In this document: positions 12,001 through 27,000 of the stretch, piece after piece | Layout: the number at the start of each line of letters is the position of its first letter | Position numbering within the stretch: the first letter of the stretch is position 1 | Source: Phoronis australis | Taxonomy: Eukaryota; Phoronida; Phoronidae | Assembly: GCA_002633005.1 (NCBI GenBank) | Contig: NMRA01000310.1 | Location: forward strand, 190,624-254,623 | Direction of reading: 5' to 3' | Length of the DNA: 64,000 bases | Translations under genes and position numbers: made by a program | The notes under the pieces: generated by a model | Told to the model about the DNA's origin: nothing | The model's database searches: none | The model's input: only the letters and a program-made list of their open reading frames with translations

Positions 12001-15000
12001 AGTCGGAAATAACACGGAGTAAAATACACACAGCTATGTACAATTTGGTTGGAAAGATTAATGAATAAAACGAATTATTATAAAAATTAATTAATATGTT
12101 CAATTAGATGGATAAATAAGATAAAATAGAGTAAAATATTGATGAGCTGAGGCCTACAGTCCCGAACCACGCACAAAGTCCCAGTAATTCTGTTTGAAGA
12201 CGTGGACATTGGGTGCGTTCGCGACGGCAGACCCCAGCCCGTTGAAAGCGACAGCACCTCTGTAGACAAAAGTTGTTTTTAGATTTATATAGCACCAGGC
12301 AGCCAGAAACACTCGCTTTAGTATTGTAATTGTGAGAATCTCTGACTGCTTTGAATTTGGTAGTGAAGTAGTGAGATAATTAGGTGTGAGGCTATGTGTG
12401 GCTTTGAACACCATAAAATTTAAATGAAAGGCACGCATGCTAACCAAACTGCACCAACAAAGTTTATCGAGGAGGTCGTTGAGATTTCATCTGTCGACCG
12501 AGTCGCTATTGCTGGGCGTGTTGAGCGTGTAAATACCTTGTTCTCCTGCCCCCACACAAAGGGGGCAGTGATGAGCGAACTTCTCTATTTCGTTAGATTT
12601 TTTTTAGAAGGGTAAAGTTTGGATACTTTGATGGGGGTCTGAGGTTTCCAAAGTATAATCAGTCACGGAACTCCAAAAATTTTGAGAATTTGAAGACGAT
12701 TATACGTCGCGGAACTCTTGGCTACTGATTTCTGGTGAAATCGGCACGAGATAGGCTTTGGTAATTTCTAAATCGTCCACAAAGGGGATTTCCGTTTTTG
12801 TTTGACGTTATGAATGATAACAAAATCTATGGTTGTCTAGTACTAATAAATGAAATTGGAACGATTGCATAGTGTCGCTATTCGGTCGCCACGCAGGTCC
12901 TTGTGACCTTATTTCGCCATAAAATGAAACATTTTATACCGCATTGCCGCGCCTTTTGGCCCATAGGTCTATATCTGAAATAATGTCTTTTCGCGACCTT
13001 TTTACCCATTCGCATAATGGCGCATGCGCCTAATTTTGTCAAATAGTCACAGTTCCACACAAACGCCCATGGGTCTAATGGCGCGGAAATATGGTAGTAA
13101 GTGGGGGAAACTCTCGGAACTTGAAGCTAGCTTTTGGCGAGTTGGGCAACTAAAATTTTAAGTCGCGTATGGCGAATGAAACTTAAGGCGGACTGAAGCC
13201 ATCTATTACACTGGTGAGAAACAACATGAGCGCCGGACCCAAAATATTCACGCCAGCAGGGGCGGATCCAGGATTTTGAGTTTGGGGGGGCAGGGCACAG
13301 GAATAAGCAGAATTTCGGCAGATGTGCGCGCCCAGCCTAAAATGAAGGGATGCAGGGTCACGAATGTTTGGGTTTACGGACCTTTCAACTAATAAAAAAA
13401 TGGTAAACGGGGTTTATTCAGGGCCTATGCTTTGTTTATTCATCCCCGAGCCCCCCTGGTTGCGCGCATGTTCTTGTCAACCGACACTTACCTTGCCCGT
13501 TGCAGTAGTTTAAGTAAAAAACAATCTAATAAAGTCATTAATGATTTTCATGCATAATTCTCCGCCTTTTGTAACAAAGAAAAGTCTGTCGTCGTTTTGA
13601 AAACTGCACGCTCGTGACACGCGCACGCGCTGTTTCCTAAAATTTTGGCGACATCTTTCGGGAGATGATGACAGCTTCGCAGCAGCAAAATTTGTTCCGA
13701 AATTCGGTTTGCTGGTATAAAATACTACTGAAAAACTTGTAACAAAATGAAACCAGTTCCGATAATTTGTTGTGACCTCGTGGAACAGAAGAGCAGTTGA
13801 CTGAAGGATCGGGGAAAACTTCATGGCGCCGAAAGTCGATGCAAAAGATCGCACCACAATTTTAGCAGTAGAATAACGGTAGAACGTCAATTTTTCAAAC
13901 ACCGGTAAATAACTTAGTTTACTCAAGGAAGAGTGCAGCGTTTAATGACACTAATTTTGTGTAAGATTTAATTGGGTCATTTTTTACCCACATCTGGGCA
14001 AAGCTGTATATTTAGCATACAGTTTTGCACCAAGGCTAGTTATGACGATACTTCACCCGGCAACCAGTTATCCTCGAAACCGTTTTTTGACTTTAATAAA
14101 ACGCCAAATCGGAAAAAGTGAGTTTTATTTTGTTCTAAAATTAATGCAGTAGACACAATTATAATCATTTAGCTAAAATGTGCAACGTGGTTGGTTTTTG
14201 GTTAGAATTATTGATTTTAAATGTTGAGCTTCTTTCAATTGTTTACATGTAATCACAGTTGAGTGGTGGGGCGGTCAAATTTCAGTCTCCGGCGGTCATG
14301 TTTTGTGGTGGGGCCGTCATGTTTTTAGGTGCACCGGTCCCATTTTTTGGTCCGGCTGTCCAACTGGAACCCCGTAGGTCCTGTTTTGTGGTAACAAGGT
14401 CATGTTTTTGTCGGGCGGTCATGTTGTTTCTCACCCGTGTATAATCTGAGGTCGCGCCCAAACTGCTTCGAATAGACCAAGTTATTTGTATTGTCTACTT
14501 TTGTTATTTTTGTCATTATCACATGTAAAAACGTTCATGATTCCGAGCGGTATTCTTTTGTCATAGCTCGCGAGTATATTACTATGCAATAAAAGGAATG
14601 GAGGTTTGTTAAAAAGGCGCACTGGAGCATGGTTTTCCATAAATAGATTTATCACTGGACGAAAACTTTTTTCATATTACACAAAACGTAAACAAGTTTG
14701 ATAGAAACTGATAAGCCTCTAATAAGTGATAAAATGCTGGTTCTGTGAGATTGGTTGAGATGTGAATTTGCTATTCAGGGACTGGAAGGGACGTGCCGCC
14801 AACTCAGGTCGTATCATCTTTGACCTTGCGGCGACTGGGGGTTTTAGACTTGTTATTGACACGAGCACGATTCTTCCTCACTTCGTATCGCCTCTCACGA
14901 TTGCTCGGGTTTTGCTTTGCCATGGATTTCGAAATGTGCAAAGGCGTCTCTTCGTCCTTATTTAAAACACATCTCCGGGTTTGCAGCTACGGTGGAAAGC

Positions 15001-18000
15001 AGATCATGCAATCAATGGACCAACAAAAGTACGGAAGTCATTTATTCACTCACATTTGTCGTCTGCCGTTTGTCTCGCCATGATGCTCCCACTTCGCTTT
15101 TACTGAAAAATATGTTTAATGTTATTGTAAGCACAGCATAGTTTCGAAATAGGAGTTATACAAATTATTTGAAGCGGCATTAATGTCGTGGTTTCAGTCA
15201 ACATTGCTTTGATTTAGGTCACTTGCCTTTATAATATTGACCTTGTATTGTTCCTTACTCAGTTTTGACATGATATTTGGGTTTGGGGAGTACTGACAGT
15301 TTCTTTATTCAGACCAAGTTCAAAATATTTCAGTTATGTTGATCTGAAGAAAAAACAACTGATAATGCTTTCCTATCCACACTAGCGTTCCAGGGGCGGA
15401 TACAGGGTTTTTAAAAGGGTGAGCGGATCAAGGATTTTTTAAAAAGCGGGTTCAAGTCAACAATTTGAAACTTCTAGATTTGTTGTCACTAAAACCAAGG
15501 AAAAAAGCGGGGTCCAGGACCCCCCCTGACCCCCTGGATTTGCCTATATGTTTTCAACAGGCATCCAGTAAAGAACATTTATGGCTACAGAAATTAGAGA
15601 TTTCTGAATTGGTCATTCGTTCTGCTGGTTCATGGAGCTCACGGGAGATAAGAAACAAATACTACTCCACGCGTGTATAAACTTACCTAATTGATTTCTT
15701 CTCTCAAACTATAACTATCCAAGTCATTGGCTTTTTTCTCGGTAATCTCTAGACTTCCGACCGTATTCGTTTTCACCTTAGGAATCCCATCTGACTGGAA
15801 GATAACGGTGAGTTGTATTATTAGGCCAATAAAAGCTTGATTGCTCTTAGGGTTTGGCGGTCTAATCTTTGTACTCGAAATTGAACTTAACATTATTTTT
15901 GACATTTTCTTCTCTATTTTTGTGCAAACTCGAGACATTTTCCCATTATCGTGTGCTAGAGTGCATTATGGTGCAGATGGACCGGCGATTGGCTATTCTG
16001 AGTTGGCACTTGATGACGCTTAAAATCAAAATACAAGCTGAAGTGAAAACTCGAAATTTCGAATTCAGACTCAAACTTTGGGGTCACCATGCGCAATCAA
16101 TTTACTGAAGCGCACGATGATAGAGATATATATTGAAGTCGTACAAAAATAGAAATAAAAATGTCAGAAATAATCTCGAGTTCGATTTGGAGTTGCAAAG
16201 ATGAGACTCCGATCTTTTTTTGAAAGTCGAGTCGGTTGTGCGTTATATTTAGTTGCTCACTTTTTCAATGTTAGTAGATAATCTATCGAGACTAAATGAT
16301 GCGGGATTTGTTTGTTTTTGTTGCATTCATCACTTGGCTAATTATGGCGTTCCAAACTTTTCTTACTCTTGTTTATATGCCTTTGGGCAGTCTTTAGAGA
16401 GAAAAACGAAACTTTGATGACTGAAATCGATACGCGTGAACGCTGTTTCGGTTGTTGAGCACAGGTCTGAAAATGAGTCTGGGCAAAGATAAGAAACAAC
16501 TTGATTGCTGTTTTAGGCCTTACGTCGGATATTCAGTACTGTATGTTTCAATCGACTCGTGGGCGCATCGCTTGAAAAACCTGATGTCAAGCGACGACGT
16601 TCTTGTAAAAACCGTTTTTGTGACTATTCAGGGGCGGATCCAGGATTTTGACTTGGGGGTGCCAGGGCAGAGTATTAGCCAGGATTTTACCCGTCAGACA
16701 TTCGCACCCCGGACCGCCAAATGGAATCTGAGAGAATTTTGCCCCCCCCCCTCTCCCCTAAATCCGCTACTGCTATTCGAAATAGCATAAGTTACAAGGC
16801 ATGGGGCAAACACGAGAGTAAGTACATTATAAAATACCGTATGGACACATTGAGGGGAATATGTCGGATAATCTGTGTGTATAACTATTTGTTGCCTCTT
16901 CGATGTAGACGTTTTCGTAGCCTAAAGGCCGTATACCCGAACGATAAGTTAGGGCAAATGTATATGTCTTCTTTCCAAGCATGGAAATTACACGCACTCG
17001 GACTAAGGAACAATTGGTTATCGTCGATTTCATTACGATAAGAAGTCTAAATTCTAACTTGCTTTTTAAGGTATTACCATTTATCAGGGCTTGAAATTTT
17101 CCTCTTTTAAGAGGGTTTCCTTTTTTGTTTTTATTTTACTTCCTTTATTTTTTATTTTGGTACACATCATGGCTATCGGCCCAAAGTACACCAAACAAAC
17201 AAACAAACAAACAAACAAACAAACAGACAAACAAGATCATTGGAGTGCTATGCGCACAAGTCAGCAATACACAAGCTGTTTCGTTTTTTAGATGCGTAGT
17301 ATACATATTTCACAACTGAGGTATCAGGACACAATTCCTCGAGCATTTGTTTCTGTTTCCTCTCATCTGATTTCCAGTTCCCTCTTTTTTCGTCTCTTTT
17401 TATCATTATTATGAATTTATTCAGGCAAAAACGTTTATTTCAGTAAAATTTTACAACAGAAATACATATTTCTATCACACAAGCCTACTTATTTGTGGAA
17501 CGATACATCACCTAGACAATTTTCCTCTTTTTGTTGTTGTTCATTCCAAGCCCTGGCTAATTTATGGACAAATTCTCCAGAGTTCTTATACTTTGGTCAG
17601 AGAGATTGTGTTATTTTTTGGAACCTGCGGTCGTCAAATTTCTGACTTTAGCCTTAAAAGTCACCTTTCTTGATATAGGACTAGGGTGCAGCGCCTATGA
17701 TCTCATTTCCTCTAATACGCAATTGCTGTAATCTATACAAGTTCTCCATTCATTGTGCATCTGGTCGGTCTGTTTACGCACGTGTTTGTTGTTAGACGAC
17801 CATTCAACTGAAACGCGTGACCCCTATTGTCAGCTGGTATTAGTTAAAAACATTGCAAACAGAATACTGAATATGACGTTAATGTTATGCAAGTTCTTTG
17901 ACCATTTTTGTTGTTAATAACTACAGTGCTAGGTAACAAGCGGTAGCTTACATCACTCAAATAAGATTTCGATGCACACGAGGAGTCTGAATATAGTGAG

Positions 18001-21000
18001 ATGCGTGGGCCCTTCAAGACCTGCCTCCTGTTCAGTAACGCTAGGACCTCGCTAAAAAGCAAGACTTCGCGAGATTACGTGAGATATTGCCGTGCATTTT
18101 AAATGAGAACACGTGACTTTGACTAGGTTTTAGCTAGGTCCTAGCGTAGGTCTTAGCGTATAAGCCTTAGCGTCTACTGAACGCACGCCTGGTCTCAACA
18201 GAAGTGAGCCTTATGCCATTTAATTCTGCCCGGAAGGGAGCCTTTCCGATTTAGTTCTCCATAAATAGGAAATTTAAGAGTCAATAACGCGATGTAATTA
18301 GAACAAAAATCTACAAAAGGGTGACTTTGTCACAGAGGCTCCCTACGATGACACCGTTTTCCGTGTCCACTCTCTGTAAGGGTGAACGTCCTACAATTTT
18401 CCAGCTGCACATCTCCGCCAAAAATAGGGTTTGGAGACACAGATAAGAGATATTTATATTCTTGAATTAAGGGTACGGCATGCGAGTATAGCAACAAACG
18501 AGGAAAATGAATATGTCCATAAATACACGGTCAAATGCGTGTTTCTCCCTTGTGTCGCGTGAACGCCGGCGTTCTTATTCATTCATTGTTATCATCAGTC
18601 ATTGAAAATATCGCTTGAATTTCATTTTACGTGTAATGTCCTTTTTAGGCATTCTTGGTCAGTTTGGCATGTCTTACTCTGAGAAGTATTTTGAGCTGTT
18701 TCAGTCGATTTTATAAAAAGAAATTAACAGAAATGACAATTATTCAAATCAAACGTGAGGCGCTGTAAGTAGTTGAATAATGCAAACACTGCGAATCTGA
18801 TCGGCTGAATCGCTGTTTCGAACGTAATTGCTCATGTCAAATGGCAAATTGTTATGTTATTCACTGGGTTGGATGGCAAATCTGCGGGAGTCTCAGCGGT
18901 TAAGCATATTTATTGAGAACGGAAATGCGAGCGAAGACGGCTTACTCGGCGGATCTTGATCATTTGTCGTTGACTTCTTACGACGGCTAAGAATGGTATT
19001 ATAAAGTATTGAAATGCACCTCACACTTCGAGTACAACAAGCTGCGCTAAACTTTACCGAGGACTACCAATAACTCTGATTATGAGCATAACACTAAAAA
19101 TATTAACGACGGGACAAAAAGTTATTAATAATAACAATAATAATAACAACAACAATAATAATAGTAGTAATAGTAAAAATAACAATAACAGTAATAATAA
19201 TTGTAGTGATAATCATAATAATAATAATAGTAATAACAATAGTAATAGTACAACAACAGAAATAATAATATTAATAATGACAATGATATTGATAATTATA
19301 GAAACAATAATATATCGAAAATTACATTGGAGACGGTGTTGACTTAAGTTCAAACGTCTGAGCTTCACTATTGATCCGATTAAGAGATTTTCTTTCTCAA
19401 ACACGTCAAGGTACTTCAAGGTATGCTAGTTTTATTAGCTTAACATGAATGTTCTATCTCTATTTTTATACTTGTCGCTGACTATGCACTAGGCATAACA
19501 TGAAATTATGCTGAATGACAGGCATTATTCGCATTTTTGTCGGGCTTGGCCAACGATATACATGTACGCACTCCAAAATGTCAGACCACACAATTCCCTA
19601 GGCAACACAACAGAAGATGCTGAGAACAAGCCTCCTGTTATCCATCTGGCGTTGCCTCGCGGATCAACCTAGTATACATGGCTCCCTGGCTTAGTAACCA
19701 GAAGTTCCACGTTTTCTGTATATAAAATGCCTATCCAGATGCTGATCGACGAGCCTTTATTGACTCAAACAGTAACGATTTGTCAGTTCTCATCCTGAAA
19801 TCGCTTCTAATTCGAGTGAGGAAGTTTGGACTTAAAGTCCTTGTCTCACGCGTTGTTAACCCTTATTACATGGTTAGAAGATGTTATAAGGATCCAAGAA
19901 GTACCTACCCCATAACTAATACACGATCCGTATTCGAAAACAGTTTAAATGAACGCGCCACTCACGATTCGCACCCGAGGAAACACCGCCATTTTGAACT
20001 TGCCGCGAACCCGGAAGTACAATTCATTCAGGAACCCAGGCCGAGAACGCCGTCAGTGCGACTGGAGCGAGTGCCTGTACTGTTACCAGCCAGCAAACGC
20101 GGGGATAAAAAAATCGACAGCACGCCTTAATTTTGATAAAATCAAACTACGGACAATTTTATGGAATTTGCTGAAGAAATGTGGCGAATAAATTTTGACA
20201 GAAATTATTTTGCCAGACTCGGGACCGCAGCCTATCGGACCCGGTGCGGATCGANNNNNNNNNNNNNNNNNNNNNNNNNNNNNNNNNNNNNNNNNNNNNN
20301 NNNNNNNNNNNNNNNNNNNNNNNNNNNNNNNNNNNNNNNNNNNNNNNNNNNNNNNNNNNNNNNNNNNNNNNNNNNNNNNNNNNNNNNNNNNNNNNNNNNN
20401 NNNNNNNNNNNNNNNNNNNNNNNNNNNNNNNNNNNNNNNNNNNNNNNNNNNNNNNNNNNNNNNNNNNNNNNNNNNNNNNNNNNNNNNNNNNNNNNNNNNN
20501 NNNNNNNNNNNNNNNNNNNNNNNNNNNNNNNNNNNNNNNNNNNNNNNNNNNNNNNNNNNNNNNNNNNNNNNNNNNNNNNNNNNNNNNNNNNNNNNNNNNN
20601 NNNNNNNNNNNNNNNNNNNNNNNNNNNNNNNNNNNNNNNNNNNNNNNNNNNNNNNNNNNNNNNNNNNNNNNNNNNNNNNNNNNNNNNNNNNNNNNNNNNN
20701 NNNNNNNNNNNNNNNNNNNNNNNNNNNNNNNNNNNNNNNNNNNNNNNNNNNNNNNNNNNNNNNNNNNNNNNNNNNNNNNNNNNNNNNNNNNNNNNNNNNN
20801 NNNNNNNNNNNNNNNNNNCCTACGTAAGGAACTAAACACCAATGCTATTTTAACATACTAAGTACGCGTAACATTCCAAAAAAATCAACGACCACTAACT
20901 ACAAACTATAAATACACTACATATGCAAACGAATCACGATATATTACTAATAAAACAAAATAATGAAGACTTTTCGAGCAAGCCATAGCACATTCAGTTA

Positions 21001-24000
21001 CAAGGAAAAAATGGCGGCGTTCAGGACAAGTTTCTGAACTGATGAGCCGGAAATGTGGGTACGGAAATAACCGATGACAACCGGTAATCATACGCTCAGA
21101 GAGAAGGGTCAAATCATACTGTTACAAAATCGCTTTTGGCAAGAAAGGCGAAAAGAATATAAAGAAAGGGTGTCGAAAATAAGAATTTGTGTAGTAAGTA
21201 TTTTCGGATACTGGAACCACATGGGCAGTTTGCAACAAGGACTTTAAGTTTTACTGTAACAGTCAATGGGTTTGTAGCAGTTTTGACAAGCGCGGAATTG
21301 ACGTCACTAATTTGACTTATCGTTGTGTTGGAACTCGGTTTTCTATTATTTTACCGCCTAGTACTCTAAATAGAACCCCGACTTCCTAGTTAAGTTTAGT
21401 TTGTAGACTGAGCCAAAACGTGCTAAATCAATTACATGTGCACTGTGTCTAATAGATCTTTGCTTGATTCTCGTTCATTTTTGGGAACTCTATAAATCGT
21501 GCGAAAGTTGGCTCCGACAAAGTAGGCCCTCGGCCGGGTTGTGCCTATATTGTTTCGGAATATATATTCAAACCCATGGACCTACATTTCAGAGGGACTT
21601 GCTTGCAAAAATTCCTGTTACTTCTCTCTCTTATGTAGTTGCACGGTTCGTGTATTTTTGACGATGAGGGCGCCATATGCGTTAGTCATTCGTCTGTTCC
21701 GGTTTATGACCCTTGCTGTTTATTTTACTTCTCTTTTGTAGGTCATGAAGAAAAGACGAGTGGGCCACGTGCCGCCTGTGTATCCTAATGGGTGGTTTTG
21801 TATCGCTGAATCTCGCGACCTCTCCAAGGGCGATGTTGTCAGTGTTACGTGCTTGGGTAAGATAAAGAAATTATTTTTTCATTGTTCGTGGATATATGCT
21901 TTATTCTCTGGACCATCATTTATTCTGAGAGCACTCGCGCTAATAATTGGTTATAGATAGATATTTTAACATATCATCCTATGTTTCAACCGACAAAAAT
22001 GGAGTAGGCCTACAATTTCCTTTTCGATATTATTAGCGGAGAATAGTACAGTAATTAACTATTTTATATCAAGCGGGAATGATCAGTAGCTTTGCATGAA
22101 AACAAATGACATGGAAACTTTGATTGTGATGTGAAAAAAAATATTTGACACTTTTTGCATGTACTACCACATATTTGTGAATAAAGAAATTCTGTCTAAT
22201 GTGTTCATACGTATAGGTTTGTCTTTGGCTGTATTTCGCGATCATCAAGGCGAGGTGCACGCCGTCGACGCCCATTGCCCGCATATGGGCGCTAACATGG
22301 CGGTGGGTGGCACCGTTAAGGGCGACTGCATCGAATGCCCATTTCACGGGTGGCGCTTTAGCGGCCAGGACGGGAAATGTCGACACATTCCATACACAGA
22401 GAAAGGTAAGGGCTCGACAAATTGATAGGTATGCAGTGATGTTTATGGATTTCTATTATTATGACCTTCCAAACACGCGCGACTTCAAAGACAGGCTTGC
22501 GTTTATCAACTATTACGCATCTGAGATAAATCGATACGAACGAGGTGTATGCTTTTGTATAACACATTGGCCCGTAGAAAGCGGGTACCCCAATCATTTG
22601 AAACGCAGATGAACGTGCAGAGTCTGTTTTCGAGCAATAACTGCCTGTTCCTTTCAAGCACAGAAATCGTCTCTAAATTGTCTAACGAGGAAATTGTGAA
22701 GACAGCAAGACATAGGCATGCACTTTCGACGAAAATCTTCACTCAGGAACGGAAGCAGCGAGTTCAATCCCACAATTCAACACTCCGACCTCACCGACCA
22801 ATCACTTTAGAGGCCGCCGTTTTGAGAGGATCGGCTAGTAAACTCCGCGGCTTACTCGTGAAACATTCGCTTTTCAGTTTCGTGATTTTGCAAAGTCTTG
22901 CAAGGTCTTGCTTTACTCGCAATGAACTTGGTTTACGAAGTGGTTTACTGTTAACGGTAATATCCACAAAGAAAACCGGATATATATGTAGATTATTACC
23001 TGTTCTCAGTCGTTATTCCCCGTATTCTAGAGCAAGAGTGGATTTTGGAGAATTATCGCCCGAGGGGCGACGGGGTGGTATAATTTGGTATAAGAAGTAT
23101 TTATTACGCAATATAACCATATTTACTCTTTTTTCTTTTTGTCCATGCAGTTCCTGAGATAGCCAGGGTTAAGTCATACTCAACTTTAGAAGTTAACCAC
23201 CACGTTTATTTATGGTACCACGCCGAAGATTGTGAGCCCACGTGGTATCCGGAGCGCTTGGACGAGCTCGAATCTGGAGAGTGGTCTTACGGTGGACGAA
23301 CAGAACATTACGTGAATGCTCATATAGAGGTACCGGTATTGCAGTTAAGGCTTTATTTCACCATTTTAGCAATATATTACGAGTTCTTAACCGAAGAACC
23401 AAAACCAACAGCTGATTTGCGATATTTTCGCGGTAAATGACCATTGGTGTGTCACGTGACGGACGTACCCTGCGCGCCATTTTTGAATTTCAGACGATTT
23501 TCAAAGCTTTTGTTCACCTGTTGAGGGATTGTATATTCTTCTCGGTAACAGAAAACAAGCATAAGAAGAATTTTTGCGGCATATTTTATAAGACTGGGTA
23601 AAAGGCTTAAATTCAATTTTCGTATTTCGCCAGCTAAACTGGGCGAAATGCCAGGGTTTATAAAAACAGCATTAAAGTCGTACTTTCTGTCAAAACAATT
23701 TTTGTTTCAAACCTTTTACCGTTTGCAGATTGGTTTTGTATTGTTCCTTGTTCACTTTAGAAGTAATCTCTAGGCTCGGAAGAACTGCAACCCATTATTT
23801 CTCCAGATCAAGGCCACAAAAATTCAAGTCAAGCCATGACCTGAAATTTCGTAAGCTTAGTCTCAAGCAAAAGACTCAGTTTTTTAGAAACCTTTTAATT
23901 TGACTAAGAAACAATTTAGGACCACTTTCATAATGGCAGTGGCCTAAATGAAAGCGTGTTTCTGACAGAAAGTACGGTTTTAATGCGGATTTGACTGATG

Positions 24001-27000
24001 AATTATAAATTCATTCAAAGCCATGATGTATTCGAATCAAAAAGTAATAAATATTAAAACCGAGTCTGAACACAGAGACCATTTCCTTTGAGTGAGAATC
24101 TGATTCAAGTGAAAAAAATCTGACAGTACGATTGGTCGGCACATCTAAGCTTAGGTTTGGAACTCACAGTAACTATTTTAAGAGCCAAAAGAAAAATAGG
24201 ATTGCAGACAAAAAATGAAGGTGCAGTTCTGATAAATACTGCATGTGCCTTGCTATCCCAGCGGAACTTTCACTCCTCATGTCAGAAGGTTACTCCCGCT
24301 AGTAAAAGACAACAGAGATCGTCACTGCATTTGCCATTGCTAAGAAAGTTTCACCTAGTCGTTCTTGTTTGCTTGACGCCAAAACGTACGTTAATTTTTT
24401 CTCATTCTTTGTTTTCCAGCTTGGCTGCATAGAGGCTGCGACTCTGAATGCTTTACTGTTCTTGCAGGAAATTCCAGAGAACGGTGCCGACTTGGCTCAC
24501 CTGAGACAGGTACACGAGCCATCCATCATAACAGGCATAGATCTTCGACACATGTTCAAGAAATGGGCGGAGTTCACACATCACAGGTGGTGTGACGTAC
24601 AGTGGAGACCAATGGAGCCACCTGACGGGCACGCGGCAGTAATGAATCTGACACATAGACTAGAATTATTCGGGTATCTTATTCCAGCACCATTCAACCT
24701 CACAGATTTAAATGTTCAAGCACATCAGGTATGGATACCGATAGCTATTGGATGAAGTAACGTACAAAACAGCTTCTTATTTAATTTGAACTTTTCTTAT
24801 CTTGTAAAATTTTGCTTTTCAAGGACAAAAATGGGGACACCCACATAAATATTTGTGTTCTACGTAACATATGATTACAGGTGGGTACACCGTCACGGCG
24901 GGTCCAGTTTATAGACAGACCCATCCCGAATTTGGTGTACCCAGTTACAAAGAGAGACTTCGCTAATCAACATTTACTGACAGGTGTACCCACCTATAAT
25001 CATATTTTACGTAGAAACACATATATTTATGTGGGTGTCTCCATTTTTGTCCTTGAAAAGCAAATTTTTACTAGATAAGAAAAGTTCAAATTAAATAAGA
25101 AGCTGTTACAAGTAATCAGACGAAATGACCCAGAATTCTGTGTTGAGACGGCTTAGCGGAAGCTGAATGCCTCGTGATTAGTCTTCCCTCATGTCCGCGA
25201 GTGAAGAGTAATGAAAGCGAAAGTTAAAAAAGTTGCTAAGCCATTCAGCTGTTAGAATTTGCTGCTCTTGTAGTTATGATCAGTCTAGTAACAGAATTAG
25301 CCCTGATAACAGTGAAATGGTATTCCGTCTGGTTACTGTTGTCTTGTACTGTAGCTGTAAAGGCACTGCTAGGCTTTCATCCTCGAGGTCGACGGGTGCA
25401 CCCCGTATTTCACGACAGTCTGGACCTAGTTTTAAAGTTTTAAAGCGGCTATAAGCACGCCTTCGGTTGTCAAAACCACTTAGAATTGATTTAGGTCAGT
25501 TATCGCTTTAAAATTAGTGTCAACTTGTTCCCTACTCAGACGAATAAGAATGACATCTAATCTTAGACCGGACCAAATTAAGAGTAGTTTTATGACTGCC
25601 AAGTGCCCTAAATCAAATTAATGTGTATTTTTGACAGTACGCGAGTCTATAGCACTTTAAATTGCAGCCAGTTCTTCTTGAGATCAAATGGTCTTAAAAA
25701 GTTTATGATTTCTAAATATACAAGACTAACAAAGGTCAGTGTACCTTCTGATCTAAACTGTTTTCGCCGATTATGCCACATGAACAGTATAACTTTTAGC
25801 AGAGCCTAATATGCATACGTCGACAAATAATTGTACATATGCAACCATTGAGAGTGTACATGTTGTTATGAATAATCAGAAAAACATGTCCTGTGTCAAA
25901 TTAACCAATGTTGCATGGACAAGAACACAAACAGAAATGAAAGTTTTGTCTCTTCATAGTTACCCGCCGTCTTGCCCAGTTCTGCACAGCACTAATTTAC
26001 CTTTAATTTTTGATGAATGTTGATATTTTACATTCGGTTGCAGCCGCCTAAACTACGGCACTTCTGGCAAAGATCTGAGATTCACATTTGTCACCTCCAA
26101 TAAAAGGAATAAATACAATCTTAACACGGATTAATTTCGTTGCACGATATCAGTCTCGTATGACGACCTTCATTATATTTCGCGATTTGCAAATTTTCTA
26201 GCGTCTGGTGAAACGTTTTTCTTCTGGAGTTAAACTACCTCGAATTTTAGCGTCTTAATGCCTCTAGTGTTTTGCTATGAAGTGTGAAAAGAGTTAAGGT
26301 GCCATCAACTTAGGTTTTGAGCTATTTTAACTCAAACAGCGTCACATATGAATGCGTGACTTGAACTTCTCAAAAGCTCGACATTTTCCTATTCTCGTGT
26401 GTGACATTGTGAAATTTGATGCTGCGCGCCATTACTTAGCCCTGAACTAACAAAAGCAACTCTTTTCTAATTGTAATGAAAAATTCTATTCAATTTTTTA
26501 GAAATAGTCAATGTCGTAAAACAGCGACTGCTTCGCGACTTTTTTCCAAACAACGCTAGAACCCTCTTCACGTCTCGCCGGGCGATCTGTCAACTATTCA
26601 TTTGACGAATTTACAACCCGCTTATTGTTACTCAATTTTCTTTTATAATTCAGATTGGCCCTGGGATAGTCTACCTAAAGTTTGATCATCGGTTTGGTAG
26701 AGGTGCTTTTGTACAGCACGTGACCCCCGTTGGACCAATTAGACAGCTCGTGCGACATCACGTGTACTCCAGTTTTCCTACAATGATTTCCAAGTTGATA
26801 CTAGCCGCTGAAGCTATTCAGGTAAGGCCCTCCAGCCGTTCAGTAACGTTGAGAATCTCGCTAAAAGGCAAGACTTCGCGAGATTACGTGACATATTGCC
26901 GTGTATTTTAAATGAGAACACGTAGTTCCGGTCAAAATTTAGCGAGGTCCTAGCGTAGGTCCTACGTTACTGAACTCTATCCCGATTTCATTCCCATTGT

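Larger units (their letters stand above)
9046..21741 (+). other. nvd: nvd intron 1 (12.7 kb)
   Basis: Holds the A/B composite (13257), a family A element (16629), a family D copy (18030), a partial family E (11095), a minisatellite, two microsatellites and the 564-bp gap. No nested gene is supported; the 138-codon reverse frame at 13510-13926 shows no domain. Confidence 0.7.

Noticed and set aside
13510-13926. 138-codon reverse open frame in nvd intron 1
   Set aside because: No recognised domain and no supporting signals. Length alone is not enough in this sequence.
19082-19342. Poly-asparagine open frame
   Set aside because: It is the translation of an AAT/AAC microsatellite.
20159-20861. 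Four long open frames across 20.2-20.9 kb
   Set aside because: They consist almost wholly of N and are artefacts of the assembly gap.
22549-23157. 202-codon forward open frame
   Set aside because: It lies in nvd intron 3, overlaps a family E repeat and runs into the pyrimidine tract and acceptor of exon 4. No domain is seen.
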